NCBI GenBank assembly: GCA_964497515.1
Contig: CAZCCV010000011.1
Span: 1 to 58,909, forward strand
Source of the DNA: CAZCCV01 sp964497515
GTDB lineage: Bacteria; Armatimonadota; UBA5829; DTLH01
Reading direction: 5' to 3'
DNA: 58,909 nt
Part shown: positions 1 to 8,850 of the stretch, piece by piece
How positions within the stretch are numbered: the first letter of the stretch is position 1
Layout of the letters: each line of letters begins with the position of its first letter
The notes under the pieces: model-generated
Told to the model about the DNA's origin: nothing
The model's input: only the letters and a program-made list of their open reading frames with translations
Database searches by the model: none
Translations under genes and position numbers: made by a program

Positions 1-1
1 C

Positions 2-54
2 TTCTTGCCAAGAGATATGCAAAACCAATTTTACACACTTTAGAAGAGGTAACC
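2..54. repeat. Left arm of 53-bp terminal inverted repeat
   Basis: Bases 2-54 are the reverse complement of 58857-58909 with one mismatch (A at 47, which pairs with G in the other arm). I saw no internal copy. Both arms lie exactly at the window ends, so a dispersed repeat that broke the assembly is the simplest explanation; an insertion-sequence end is another. Confidence 0.9.
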
Positions 55-70
55 ACACGGCACGTGGGAT

Positions 71-100
71 TTGCCGGATGCACGCTCGCTGTGGTACAAT
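71..100 (+). promoter_or_regulatory. Sigma-70 type promoter before the ricT-metG operon
   Basis: TTGCCG at 71-76 and TACAAT at 95-100 are separated by 18 bp, about 40 bp before the first gene. Spacing and hexamers fit a housekeeping promoter. No operator-like palindrome was seen. Confidence 0.5.
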
Positions 101-141
101 AGTGCGGGAAAATCGCCTCAAAATGAAGGGCTGACATTCTA

Positions 142-1056
142 ATGCCACTAGTAGTAGGAGTGAGTTTCCGCAAGGTAGGAAAAGTATACTTTTTTGACCC
201 TGGTGAACTCAACATTCGCGAAGGAGACTTCGTAATAGCCGAGACCGCCCGCGGAATCGAGTTCGGCGAGATAATGACCGGACCACGTGATGTGCCGGAG
301 TCTGAACTCGTCGCCCCGCTCAAACGTGTTATTCGCCTGGCAACCGGAGATGATCTCGAACAAGCAGCCGCCAACCGTGAAAACGAAGAGCATGCTTCTC
401 AAATCTGTCAGCAGAAGATTGCCGCTCACGGGCTTCCCATGAAACTCCTCGAAACAGAATACAGCTTCGATGGGTCTATGATCACTTTCTCCTTCTCCGC
501 AGAAGGGAGAGTGGATTTCAGAGATCTGGTGAAGGATCTGGCATCCACACTCAAAGTGAAAGTCCAACTGCATCAGATTGGAGTTCGCGACGAGGCCAAA
601 CTGATAGGCGGCTACGGAACGTGTGGCAGAGAGCTCTGTTGTGCGAGTTTCCTTTCAACTTTTGACCCTATCTCAATCAGAATGGCGAAGGATCAGAGCC
701 TGTTTCTGAACCCTGCAAAGTTTTCGGGCGTCTGCGGTAAGCTGATGTGCTGTCTGCGGTACGAGCACGAGTTCTACAAATACGCGCGTGACCGTCTGCC
801 TGCTGTCGGCGCCGCTGTACCTACATCGCGAGGAATCGGGAAGGTCATGGATGTAAACGTTGTATCAGAGATGCTGACTGTTGAGACAGAAGGCTCTGTC
901 ATACTGAACATTCCCGCCAGTGAAATCGATTTCTCTGATTGCTGCCGAAAACACGGTGTTGGTTGCACTATGCAGGAGGCCAACTGCAAACCTGTGAAAC
1001 TGGACGATCTGGAAACAGACGAACCGGCAGTTGATACCGAAGAAGCTGAATCCTGA
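142..1056 (+). CDS. PSP1 domain protein, RicT/YaaT-like
   Basis: A 304-residue cytoplasmic protein of the PSP1 family. Bacillus YaaT (RicT) belongs here; it works with RicA and RicF as an Fe-S complex that promotes RNase Y-dependent mRNA maturation. The family cysteines are visible: C161, C166 and C167 in the YGTCGRELCC stretch, then C198, C203 and C204 in VCGKLMCC. The acidic C-terminal tail is variable in the family. It is the first gene of a run whose next start codon overlaps its stop (TGATG), so translational coupling with the FmdB-like gene is likely. No RicA or RicF homologue is nearby. Confidence 0.9.
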   Translation: MPLVVGVSFRKVGKVYFFDPGELNIREGDFVIAETARGIEFGEIMTGPRDVPESELVAPLKRVIRLATGDDLEQAAANRENEEHASQICQQKIAAHGLPMKLLETEYSFDGSMITFSFSAEGRVDFRDLVKDLASTLKVKVQLHQIGVRDEAKLIGGYGTCGRELCCASFLSTFDPISIRMAKDQSLFLNPAKFSGVCGKLMCCLRYEHEFYKYARDRLPAVGAAVPTSRGIGKVMDVNVVSEMLTVETEGSVILNIPASEIDFSDCCRKHGVGCTMQEANCKPVKLDDLETDEPAVDTEEAES

Positions 1057-1280
1057 TGCCTATTTACGAGTATTTCTGCGACAGGTGCAAGGTCGGTTTC
1101 GAGAAACTGTGCAGGATCTCCGAGGCCGATGAGGTAGAGTGTCCAGATTGCGGCGGAAAAGCCGAGAAAAAGTTCTCAACATTTTTCGCACACGGGGGCA
1201 GCAGAAGCGATAGCTGCGGTGCATCCATAAGCTGTGGAAGTTGCTCAGGTGGCAACTGCTCGAGTTGCGGGTGCCACTAA
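1056..1280 (+). CDS. FmdB/CxxC-CxxC-SSSS family zinc-ribbon protein
   Basis: A 74-residue protein starting MPIYEYFCDRC, the hallmark of the FmdB regulatory-type zinc ribbon. C8/C11 and C29/C32 form the metal-binding knuckles. The tail is very rich in Cys, Gly and Ser (eight further cysteines in the last 22 residues) and may bind additional metal. The ATG overlaps the stop of the PSP1 gene. The family role is poorly defined, though members are often beside translation or metabolic genes as here. The function is unknown; the family call is secure. Confidence 0.85.
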   Translation: MPIYEYFCDRCKVGFEKLCRISEADEVECPDCGGKAEKKFSTFFAHGGSRSDSCGASISCGSCSGGNCSSCGCH

Positions 1281-1297
1281 GGGGGAAAATAGTAGTT

Positions 1298-3241
1298 TTG
1301 GAAGAGAAAAGATTCTTCATAACAACGCCAATATATTACGTCAACGATGTCCCACACATAGGAAATGCGTATACAACTATGCTTGCAGACATCGTGGCAC
1401 GTTTTCAGCGACTGCTGGGTCGCGAGGTTCTGCTCGTAACGGGCACCGATGAGCACGCCATAAAGGTGGCGGAAGCTGCCGAGAGTCAGGGGCTAACGGC
1501 AACTGAGTTTGTCGACAAGATAGCACCCAGGTTCAAGGAAGTCTGGAAGGATCTGGATATATCGTACAATGACTTCATCCGCACCACGGAACCCAGACAT
1601 ATCGCAGTAGTTCAGGAAGCTTTTCGCAGGCTGCTCGCGACAGGTGACATCTACAAAGGCGCTTATGAAGGATGGTACTGCGTGCCGGACGAGACTTTTT
1701 TCCGTGAAGCCGAAGTAACTGATGGCCTCTGCCCCAACCCTGAATGCCGCCGTCCTGTTCGCTGGGTTCAGGAAGAGAACTACTACTTCAAGCTATCTGC
1801 TTACCAGGACCGATTGCTCGAATGGATAGACTCGCATCCGGACTTTTTGCTCCCCGAGTTCCGAAAGAACGAGGTAGTCAGCTTCATCAGGCAAGGGCTT
1901 CAGGATGTGTCGATCACCCGCGCGAGGAAAGGATGGGGTATCCCCGTTCCCGACGACCCTGACCACACTATTTATGTATGGTTCGATGCACTTCTTAATT
2001 ATCTTACCGTTGCGGGATGGCCGAATGACGAAGCCACACTTAAGCGCACGTGGCCTGCCGATTTGCAGCTTATGGGAAAGGATATATTCGTCCGATTCCA
2101 CTGCACTTTCTGGCCAGCGATGCTTCTCGCGCTAGGATTGGATCTTCCGAAGACGCTTTTCGGACACGGATTCTGGTCTGTTGAAGGTGAGAAGATCTCA
2201 AAGTCGAAAGGTAACGCCATATCCCCTGCCAAACTGGCCAAAGATTTGTCTGACCTCTCCGGCGCCAGAAGCGAAGTTGCTGTAGATGCTCTCCGCTATT
2301 TTGTCGCAAGAGAAGTGCCGTTCGGCGTAGACGCAGATTTCTCATGGAACGGGCTCAAATCTCGCTTTAATTCGGATCTGGCAAACGACCTCGGAAATCT
2401 TCTGAACAGAACACTCTCAATGGTGGGCAGTTATTTTGGAGGGGTGGTTCCGAAGCCATCATCTGTCGATGAAGAGCTGAAGACTACAGTAACAGAAGCA
2501 GCCAATGAAGCTGAATCGGCCTGGAAATCCCTTGAAATCTCGAAAGGACTCGAGGCCATCTGGAGAATCATCAGTTACGGCAACCGCTACATCGATACCA
2601 AAGCGCCTTGGAAGCTTATGAAGTCGGACAACCAATTGGAAGCAGCTACAGTTCTGTACTCTGTGCTCGAACTGCTCCGGGCAATCTCGATTATGATTTC
2701 ACCCGTAATGCCCACAGTTGCAACCGATATTCGAAGGCAATTGGGAGTTTCTGAGAACAGCAACTGCTGGCAGGATGCAAAGGAATGGGGACTCCTGCCT
2801 GCGGGGCTCAAGACAACGGGACCACAGCCGATATTCCCACGAATAGAGGAGAAGCGGAGGAAAGAGCAGCCCGCTGAGTTGAAGGTGGAGGAAAAAGAGA
2901 AAGAGAAAGAACAAGACAATACGATAACCTACGACGAGTTCAAAAAGCTCGATATACGGATCGCAGAGATAAAACGTGCTGAGAAAGTTGCTGGCGCCGA
3001 CAAATTGCTACAGCTTGTTCTTGATGACGGCGAAGGAGAACGTCAGATTGTCGCAGGTATCGCGCCATTCTACGATCCGGAATCGCTCATCGGCAGGCGT
3101 ATAGTGTTGCTCGCCAACCTGCAGCCTGCAAAGATTCGCGGTATCGAATCCAGGGGGATGATGCTTGCTGCGGATGTGAACGGGCGAGCGATCATTCTCA
3201 AGCCGGATGAGGATATTGCCCCCGGCTCAAAGGTGAGATAG
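1298..3241 (+). CDS. metG: Methionyl-tRNA synthetase with C-terminal tRNA-binding domain
   Basis: Class I synthetase charging tRNA-Met. The HIGH-type signature (VPHIGN) lies near the N-terminus, the KMSKS-type loop is KISKSKGN, and a cysteine knuckle (CPNPEC) sits in the connective domain. After a charged linker rich in Lys/Glu, the last ~105 residues form the EMAPII/Arc1p-like OB-fold tRNA-binding domain. I prefer the TTG at 1298, giving LEEKRFFITTPIYYVND, because the open frame continuing up to 1241 overlaps the FmdB gene and adds no family-like sequence. The AGGGGG before this TTG is about 12 nt away, slightly far. It is 13 bp from the malic enzyme gene. Confidence 0.95.
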   Translation: MEEKRFFITTPIYYVNDVPHIGNAYTTMLADIVARFQRLLGREVLLVTGTDEHAIKVAEAAESQGLTATEFVDKIAPRFKEVWKDLDISYNDFIRTTEPRHIAVVQEAFRRLLATGDIYKGAYEGWYCVPDETFFREAEVTDGLCPNPECRRPVRWVQEENYYFKLSAYQDRLLEWIDSHPDFLLPEFRKNEVVSFIRQGLQDVSITRARKGWGIPVPDDPDHTIYVWFDALLNYLTVAGWPNDEATLKRTWPADLQLMGKDIFVRFHCTFWPAMLLALGLDLPKTLFGHGFWSVEGEKISKSKGNAISPAKLAKDLSDLSGARSEVAVDALRYFVAREVPFGVDADFSWNGLKSRFNSDLANDLGNLLNRTLSMVGSYFGGVVPKPSSVDEELKTTVTEAANEAESAWKSLEISKGLEAIWRIISYGNRYIDTKAPWKLMKSDNQLEAATVLYSVLELLRAISIMISPVMPTVATDIRRQLGVSENSNCWQDAKEWGLLPAGLKTTGPQPIFPRIEEKRRKEQPAELKVEEKEKEKEQDNTITYDEFKKLDIRIAEIKRAEKVAGADKLLQLVLDDGEGERQIVAGIAPFYDPESLIGRRIVLLANLQPAKIRGIESRGMMLAADVNGRAIILKPDEDIAPGSKVR

Positions 3242-3254
3242 GAGGAACTAGAGA

Positions 3255-4691
3255 GTGTCCACCCCAAGTGCAAGTCACAGTCTTACGGTACGGATTAAGT
3301 ATCAGCAGAGAGTGGGAAACCTTGCTGCGCTCGCTCAGGCTATTGCGAATGCCGGGGGGAGCATTGGTTCAATCGACATTGTCGAGGCGGGTCCAAAATA
3401 CGTTATCAGGGACTACGTTGTCGACTGCACGGATCCGAATCACGAATGCACCATTGTAGACGTTATTCGGGCACTTGATGGTATAGATGTGGTCAGTATA
3501 ACCGACCGCACATTCCAGATGCACTCTGGTGGAAAGATCGAGGTTAAGTCGAAATCGCCACTGAATGCCCGCGATGACCTTTCCATGGCGTACACTCCAG
3601 GAGTCGCCAGGGTCTCAACTGCAATTGCCGAAGACCCAATGAAGGCATTTGCACTTACAATCCGCCACAACTGCGTTGCAGTCGTCTCCGATGGCACTGC
3701 TGTCCTCGGTCTGGGAGACGTCGGACCTTTTGCTGCTATGCCCGTTATGGAAGGCAAAGCGATGCTCTTTAAGGAGTTCGGTGGAGTGGATGCCTTCCCT
3801 ATATGCTTGTCCACCAAAGACCCCGATGAAATCATCAATACCGTTAGAAACATCGCACCAACATTCGGAGGCATAAATCTCGAAGATATCGCAGCTCCCA
3901 AGTGTTTCGAGATAGAAGACACTCTTCGCAAGGAACTCGACATCCCCGTATTCCACGATGACCAGCATGGCACAGCGGCTGTAGTGCTGGCGGCACTCTA
4001 TAGCGCGTTGAAAATCGTGGAGAAAGATATTTCGCAGATCAAGGCCGTAGTTCTCGGCGCGGGGGCTGCAGGAGTTGCCTGCACAAAAGCGTTGATTAAT
4101 GCTGGGATAGATAATGCTATCGTCCTCGACCGTGCAGGCACGATTTATCGCGGCCGCAAAGAGGGTATGAACCCTGCCAAAGAATGGCTCGCGGAACACA
4201 CCAACAGAGATGCTGTAAAAGGCGGCATCAAAGATGCTCTTAAGGGAGCCGATCTCCTACTGGGTGTCTCTGGTCCCGGTCTTGTGGCGGCCGATGATTT
4301 GAAGGGCATGGCGGATGACGCTATGGCATTCACCCTCTCCAACCCAACTCCGGAGATTATGCCGGAAGCAGCTGCACCTCACGTTAGAATAATCGCTACA
4401 GGCAGGAGCGACTATCCGAACCAGATCAATAACGTTCTCTGTTTCCCGGGGCTTTTTAGAGGATTGCTGGATTGCGCGGCCAAACAGGTGACACCGGATA
4501 TGATCATTGCTGCAAGCAAAGCCATTGCAGATATCATAAAACCCGAGGAACTGTCTGAGGACTATATCATTCCGAGTGTATTCAACAAGGCTGTGGCGCC
4601 TGCCGTCGCCTCCGCAGTGTGCCAGTTGGCGCACGACCTGGGGCTTGCACGACGCTTGCCCGAGGATGCACTCCGACCCGTGACGTGGTAA
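3255..4691 (+). CDS. NAD(P)-dependent malic enzyme with N-terminal ACT domain
   Basis: Oxidative decarboxylation of malate to pyruvate and CO2. Residues ~8-85 form an ACT domain (RIKYQQRVGNLAALAQAIA), expected to bind a small regulatory ligand. The malic N-terminal domain follows (SPLNARDDLSMAYTPGVARV), then the NAD-binding domain with a GAGAAGVACTKAL Rossmann loop. The start is GTG with GGAGG nine bases upstream. The 478-residue length fits the short bacterial ACT-malic enzymes. It ends the metG operon and is followed by a strong terminator. The co-factor preference cannot be read from sequence alone. Confidence 0.92.
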   Translation: MSTPSASHSLTVRIKYQQRVGNLAALAQAIANAGGSIGSIDIVEAGPKYVIRDYVVDCTDPNHECTIVDVIRALDGIDVVSITDRTFQMHSGGKIEVKSKSPLNARDDLSMAYTPGVARVSTAIAEDPMKAFALTIRHNCVAVVSDGTAVLGLGDVGPFAAMPVMEGKAMLFKEFGGVDAFPICLSTKDPDEIINTVRNIAPTFGGINLEDIAAPKCFEIEDTLRKELDIPVFHDDQHGTAAVVLAALYSALKIVEKDISQIKAVVLGAGAAGVACTKALINAGIDNAIVLDRAGTIYRGRKEGMNPAKEWLAEHTNRDAVKGGIKDALKGADLLLGVSGPGLVAADDLKGMADDAMAFTLSNPTPEIMPEAAAPHVRIIATGRSDYPNQINNVLCFPGLFRGLLDCAAKQVTPDMIIAASKAIADIIKPEELSEDYIIPSVFNKAVAPAVASAVCQLAHDLGLARRLPEDALRPVTW

Positions 4692-4717
4692 TCAACTGAG
4701 AAGATAGGAATTGAGAA

Positions 4718-4741
4718 GGCGGAGGCCGACTGGCCTCCGCC
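4718..4741 (+). terminator. Rho-independent terminator after malic enzyme
   Basis: A perfect 10-bp GC-rich stem (GGCGGAGGCC / GGCCTCCGCC) with a 4-nt loop is followed by TGTTTCTATTT. It closes the plus-strand operon and faces the convergent NYN gene. Confidence 0.85.
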
Positions 4742-4765
4742 TGTTTCTATTTGGTTCAGCAGTAG

Positions 4766-6214
4766 TCAGTTATCTTCTGTTGTTTCCGAAGTATCAGCGT
4801 CGTCTACCTCTACACCTGCTCGCTTGAATGCTTGACCGAGCGATGTCTCGTTTGACCTCGGGACTACTCCCATCGCCTCAACCAACCTTTTCGACGCTTT
4901 TCTGAAACCATCGGAAACCTTATCGAATAGAAGCTCCGAAACAGCATCTACGTCAAACACTGCATTAGGTACTGACATCCTGATGCCTCTCAAATATGTC
5001 AGGTTCATTAGAAAGAACGCCTCGGTGACATCGACTCCATTTTTCGGATAAACGTGGCAATGAGGATTGTTGAACTCTGGAACTCCGTCGTCCGAATCAA
5101 AGCACTTGGTAATTGAAAGAGTTCTGACCACTATCTCAACCGCATGAGGCTCCACCCAATGCATTTCAGTCCGTGCATAGGTCTTGAGTGTGTAGATTAG
5201 ATCATCGAAGAGTTTGGGCCCTTCTGAGAGTGTTTTCCACGCTTTTGTGACCAGTTGCTTTCTGTCTGACCAAGGCAGAAGCTCCACCCTTTTGTGCTCA
5301 CGCAGTATTTCTCTGTAAGACTCGAGCGCAGCTTCTGTAGTCGAAAAATCATAATCGGAGGACTCATCCTGAAGAAGCTCCGGTGCAATTCGATGGCTTG
5401 AGTCGAAAACGATACCATCCGGACCGCAATCCCTGGCGATTTTCGCGTAGTTAGCTTTTGCCGCGGCTCTCGCAAACTCCTGGAAGGAGGCGAAACCATA
5501 CCTGTGCGGATAGAACGTGGAAGATATTTGACGCATACGCAGATTTACGGCTGATTCTGTAGCCAATTGTCCCTGTCTTTCGCACGCGCTTATGGCTCTT
5601 GCTAACAGTGTAAATGCTCTCCGCACTTTCCGATTTGCCGGCACGACAATCTCGGAGTCAACAGTAACAGCATCTGGTTCCTCGATTTCACCAGTCACTG
5701 CAGTCTGCGTGGTTTGAGTAGGTTTCTCTGGCACACTGGTCGTCGCTGCATTCAGAATATCTTCAGCGAACAAGAATAGATCACAAGCATCTATAAGGAG
5801 GTCGGCTGAACTATCCTCGGAGGAACCTATACCAATAACTGATTTACCGTAGCGTCGTATTTTTTGAATTAGCGGAACAAAGTCTCTATCCCCTGAAATG
5901 ACCACTACAGTATCGGGGGATACTGGCAGCAGTGCCATCTCCAGCGCGTCGAGCGCAAGTTGAATGTCTGCGGTATTCTTTCCGTGAGAGGATGTAGATA
6001 GCTGTATCATTTCCACTAGATTGTCTCTAAACTCGTAAGAATACCCACGCGACCAATCGCCGTACGCCCTTGTGGAGACTATCTGGCCTTCTTCTCTAAT
6101 GCGATCCATAATGGGACGAAGCTTCAGTGTGGTCGCTGTTTCTGTGAGCCCATAGACCAGGTTATCGGCATCAATGAAGACGGCAATTCTGTTGGTGTTT
6201 TGGTTAGTGTTCAA
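4766..6214 (-). CDS. NYN (LabA-like PIN) ribonuclease-type protein with OST-HTH/LOTUS domain
   Basis: The first ~155 residues form a NYN/LabA domain of the PIN-nuclease superfamily: IAVFIDADNL at the start, then the metal-binding VVISGDRDF motif. Residues ~195-280 resemble an OST-HTH/LOTUS RNA-binding domain (YGFASFQEFARAA). The ~200 C-terminal residues match no family I recognise and end in an acidic tail. The start is TTG, eight bases after GGAGG. Such proteins are inferred to cut or bind structured RNA; no partner is encoded beside it. It stands alone, convergent with the malic enzyme operon. Confidence 0.8.
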   Translation of the reverse strand: MNTNQNTNRIAVFIDADNLVYGLTETATTLKLRPIMDRIREEGQIVSTRAYGDWSRGYSYEFRDNLVEMIQLSTSSHGKNTADIQLALDALEMALLPVSPDTVVVISGDRDFVPLIQKIRRYGKSVIGIGSSEDSSADLLIDACDLFLFAEDILNAATTSVPEKPTQTTQTAVTGEIEEPDAVTVDSEIVVPANRKVRRAFTLLARAISACERQGQLATESAVNLRMRQISSTFYPHRYGFASFQEFARAAAKANYAKIARDCGPDGIVFDSSHRIAPELLQDESSDYDFSTTEAALESYREILREHKRVELLPWSDRKQLVTKAWKTLSEGPKLFDDLIYTLKTYARTEMHWVEPHAVEIVVRTLSITKCFDSDDGVPEFNNPHCHVYPKNGVDVTEAFFLMNLTYLRGIRMSVPNAVFDVDAVSELLFDKVSDGFRKASKRLVEAMGVVPRSNETSLGQAFKRAGVEVDDADTSETTEDN

Positions 6215-6342
6215 GATTGGATCCTCCTAAGCAGTAATGCAGTAATAGCAGCGAAACCGGGGGTTGTCAATGGGAGCAAGCTTTCAGTTCGCAGTGTTAA
6301 TATCTTTTGCGGTAATACTGCAGTTCGTGTTATCCTAATGCA

Positions 6343-7254
6343 GTGAGTGTTCTTTCCACTGTAGCATCTGTATTCCTGCTTCTTCTGGTTGGCGCAGGCG
6401 CAAAGCGGTTTGGCGTGCTCCGAAGCGGGGATGCCACCGTTATCAACTCGACTGTAATCAACCTGACCGGACCAGCATTCATCTTTGCAGCACTTCACGG
6501 AAAACCATTGACGCTTGGAATGTGCCGTGCCCCACTGGCTGTGATTGTATCGACACTAATTGCGCTCAGCATTGCCTATGCGTTCTCACGGATGCTAAAA
6601 CTGGATCGCCCAACTACGGGAGGGTTAATGCTGGCCTCTTCATTCGGCAACACCGGTTTTTTGGGTTATCCGGTGGTTATCGCTGCATTTCCAAATGAGC
6701 CTGGGGCTTTGGCAACGGCTGTCTTGATCGACCAGTTTGCGATGAGTATTTTGCTGGTATCAATCGGGGTGATGATTGCCACACACTTCACAGCCACAAA
6801 GATGAAACCCTGGCAAGCGCTGCAATGTCTTAGAACGCCGCTTTTCCTCGCAGCAATAGTGGCAATTGTGCTAAACAAGGTAGTGCTCCCTGCGCCTATC
6901 GATAAATCGATCCAGCTCTTGGCCGCGGCAACGGTGCCGTTATCGATGATTTCGATCGGCCTTTCACTGACTCGCTCTGCGATTAGGTCGATTTCTTCAC
7001 CGTTCTTTGTTGCACTAGCATTGAAGATGCTTCTTCTGCCGCTTCTGACTTACATAGGCATAACGCTGCTTGGTGGGGAACAGGGGACGACTCGCCAGGT
7101 AGCCGTGTTGGAGTCTTCAATGCCGCCTGCGATTCTAAGTGGAATCATTGCACAGAGATACGGATCGAACGGGGCGTTTGTAGCCGGAGCAATACTGCTG
7201 ATGACACTGCTCTCTATTGCCACAGTGCCACTAATACTGACCATAGTGCACTAG
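6343..7254 (+). CDS. AEC (auxin efflux carrier) family transporter
   Basis: A 303-residue integral membrane protein with about ten hydrophobic helices. The Asn/Gly-rich turn SSFGNTGFLGYP after the fourth helix and the re-entrant SSMPPAI stretch near the C-terminus are typical of AEC (PIN-like) permeases. Bacterial members export or exchange carboxylates such as malate. The substrate cannot be told here, although a malic enzyme lies 1.6 kb away. The GTG start has only a weak ribosome binding site. No linked regulator. Confidence 0.85.
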   Translation: MSVLSTVASVFLLLLVGAGAKRFGVLRSGDATVINSTVINLTGPAFIFAALHGKPLTLGMCRAPLAVIVSTLIALSIAYAFSRMLKLDRPTTGGLMLASSFGNTGFLGYPVVIAAFPNEPGALATAVLIDQFAMSILLVSIGVMIATHFTATKMKPWQALQCLRTPLFLAAIVAIVLNKVVLPAPIDKSIQLLAAATVPLSMISIGLSLTRSAIRSISSPFFVALALKMLLLPLLTYIGITLLGGEQGTTRQVAVLESSMPPAILSGIIAQRYGSNGAFVAGAILLMTLLSIATVPLILTIVH

Positions 7255-7419
7255 ATGGACAGTTCATTACGGACGCGGCACTGTGATATGCGCGAATGCG
7301 TGACATCGCTCGAGACTCCTACTACGGAGGAATCGCACACGTGTCGAACCACCTCACGCACAAGACGCGCGTGAGCGTGATTAGGATTCTTTCAGACACT
7401 TTCGCATTTGGTAGTCTGG

Positions 7420-7456
7420 GTCTGTCGAAGAGGCTTCGTAGGCCGCTTCGACAGAC
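7420..7456. repeat. Hairpin repeat between AEC and TPR genes
   Basis: GTCTGTCGAAG at 7420-7430 and CTTCGACAGAC at 7446-7456 form a perfect 11-bp stem with a 15-nt loop. The arm CTTCGACAGACTCAG resembles the dispersed TTCGACAG-type hairpins common in many bacterial genomes. It sits between convergent genes and could also act as a bidirectional terminator. No coding signal was seen in 7255-7482. Confidence 0.6.
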
Positions 7457-7482
7457 TCAGCACGCCCGAGTAGCCATTTGCG

Positions 7483-7872
7483 CTAAACGCTGAACTGCAT
7501 TTGGTTGCGTCGCTCGGCTGCAACCCGGGCTTTAAGCGCAGTGAATGCCATTCTCGCGTGTGGATAGTACGGATCCAGCTTGAGTGCCTGCGAGTACTCA
7601 AAGAATGCCTCCTTCGGAACCCCAGCCGCTTCAAATGCCTGTCCAAGATTATAATGCACTCTGGCATCCGTTGGCTGTAGCTCCGTAGCCCGCTTGAATG
7701 CACCAATGGCTGCATTGTACCGCCCTGCTCCACTATAAGCAGCTCCCAGATAGAGGAATCCTTTGTATTCGTCCGGACTCTCCATTGTGGCCTGCTCCAG
7801 TTCTACAACGGCTGTATCGTAGTCTTTGGCCTTGAATGCTTCTAGTCCCTTTTCAAAATGCTCGTTATCCAT
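7483..7872 (-). CDS. Small tetratricopeptide-repeat protein
   Basis: A 129-residue protein made almost entirely of three to four TPR units (for example GAAYSGAGRYNAAIGAFKRA and LGQAFEAAGVPKEAFFEYSQ). There is no signal peptide, so it is probably a cytoplasmic scaffold. The gene is monocistronic and divergent from the nuclease gene. The partner is unknown. The ATG at 7872 gives a full first repeat and is preceded by a GGAGGGAGA stretch. Confidence 0.85.
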   Translation of the reverse strand: MDNEHFEKGLEAFKAKDYDTAVVELEQATMESPDEYKGFLYLGAAYSGAGRYNAAIGAFKRATELQPTDARVHYNLGQAFEAAGVPKEAFFEYSQALKLDPYYPHARMAFTALKARVAAERRNQMQFSV

Positions 7873-8016
7873 AGTCTCCCTCCACTGTTTCTATCGGAGA
7901 AAGCCAGGAGATATGTCACCGACAAAACTACCAGAATTGAGAAAAGAGCATATTGGTACAAGCACGGCATTCCTAATGGGCACCATAATCGATATCATGG
8001 TATTATGTTGTAAGAT

Positions 8017-8835
8017 ATGAGTCTCAAACCCACAGGAAAACCAAGACAAGCACGCAAACCGCGAAGACCACAGATCAGTCCAACGAAGATTCGTACGTAT
8101 CTGGAGTGTCCACTCAAGTATAAATTCGTCTACGTAACAAGAATCGGACGGTTTCACTACATCCCAAACGTGGGAGATAGTCTTGGCGGGTCACTTCACC
8201 GAGCTTTGCAGGAGTTTCATGCATCCGGTGGGCACGAAACCCATTCCCCAGAGCAGCTCATAGAACGACTCCAAAACACCTGGGTAAGCGTCGGTTACTC
8301 TTCGGCAAAGGAAGAGCAGGAGCATTTGGAGTCTGGTATTCAGATGCTGCAGGACTACTACGAAAACTCCAAGATCGGGGCAAAGACTATCTTCACAGAG
8401 AAGCAGTTTAAAGAGGACATGGGGGAATTTGATCTCATCGGACGAATAGACAGGCTCGACCAGCACCCGGACGGCACCCTAGAAATAGTGGACTACAAGA
8501 GTGGACGAAAAACGGTTACCAAAGAAGAAGTTGCCGATGATATCGCGATGTCGATATATCAGCTTCTGGTGAAGAAAGCGTATCCCGGTACGCGTGCAAT
8601 TGCAACGATACACTGTCTGCGAACCGGAGTGACAGCCTCTGCAGAATTGTCCGACGAGGAATTAGTTGAGCTGGAAGCGATGGTTATGCACGTAGCCGGA
8701 GAAATGCTGAGAATCACCGAGGATACGGAGATTCCAACCGTGCGAAAACCGGCGTGCAACCGCTGCGATTTCTTTGATTTGTGCGAGCGCAGAGCGCGCA
8801 ATGCCGGTATCGAATGGCCGCCCAGAGAATCTTAG
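8017..8835 (+). CDS. PD-(D/E)XK nuclease of the Cas4/RecB-like family, likely Fe-S
   Basis: A 272-residue nuclease. The catalytic core shows GSLHRALQEF (motif I His), GRIDRLD (Asp) and EIVDYKSG (the E/D-x-K motif). Four cysteines at Cas4/AddB-like positions (YLECPLKY near the N-terminus; CNRCDFFDLC at the C-terminus) probably hold a 4Fe-4S cluster. The N-terminus is basic. It matches the stand-alone PDDEXK_1 family found next to housekeeping genes rather than a CRISPR locus, and no repeats or cas genes are nearby. A role in DNA end processing is inferred. Confidence 0.85.
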   Translation: MSLKPTGKPRQARKPRRPQISPTKIRTYLECPLKYKFVYVTRIGRFHYIPNVGDSLGGSLHRALQEFHASGGHETHSPEQLIERLQNTWVSVGYSSAKEEQEHLESGIQMLQDYYENSKIGAKTIFTEKQFKEDMGEFDLIGRIDRLDQHPDGTLEIVDYKSGRKTVTKEEVADDIAMSIYQLLVKKAYPGTRAIATIHCLRTGVTASAELSDEELVELEAMVMHVAGEMLRITEDTEIPTVRKPACNRCDFFDLCERRARNAGIEWPPRES

Positions 8836-8850
8836 ATTCATCTAGCGACC

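Noticed and set aside
1241..1297. Longer metG start at 1241
   Set aside because: It would overlap the FmdB gene and adds a non-conserved segment before the conserved N-terminus.
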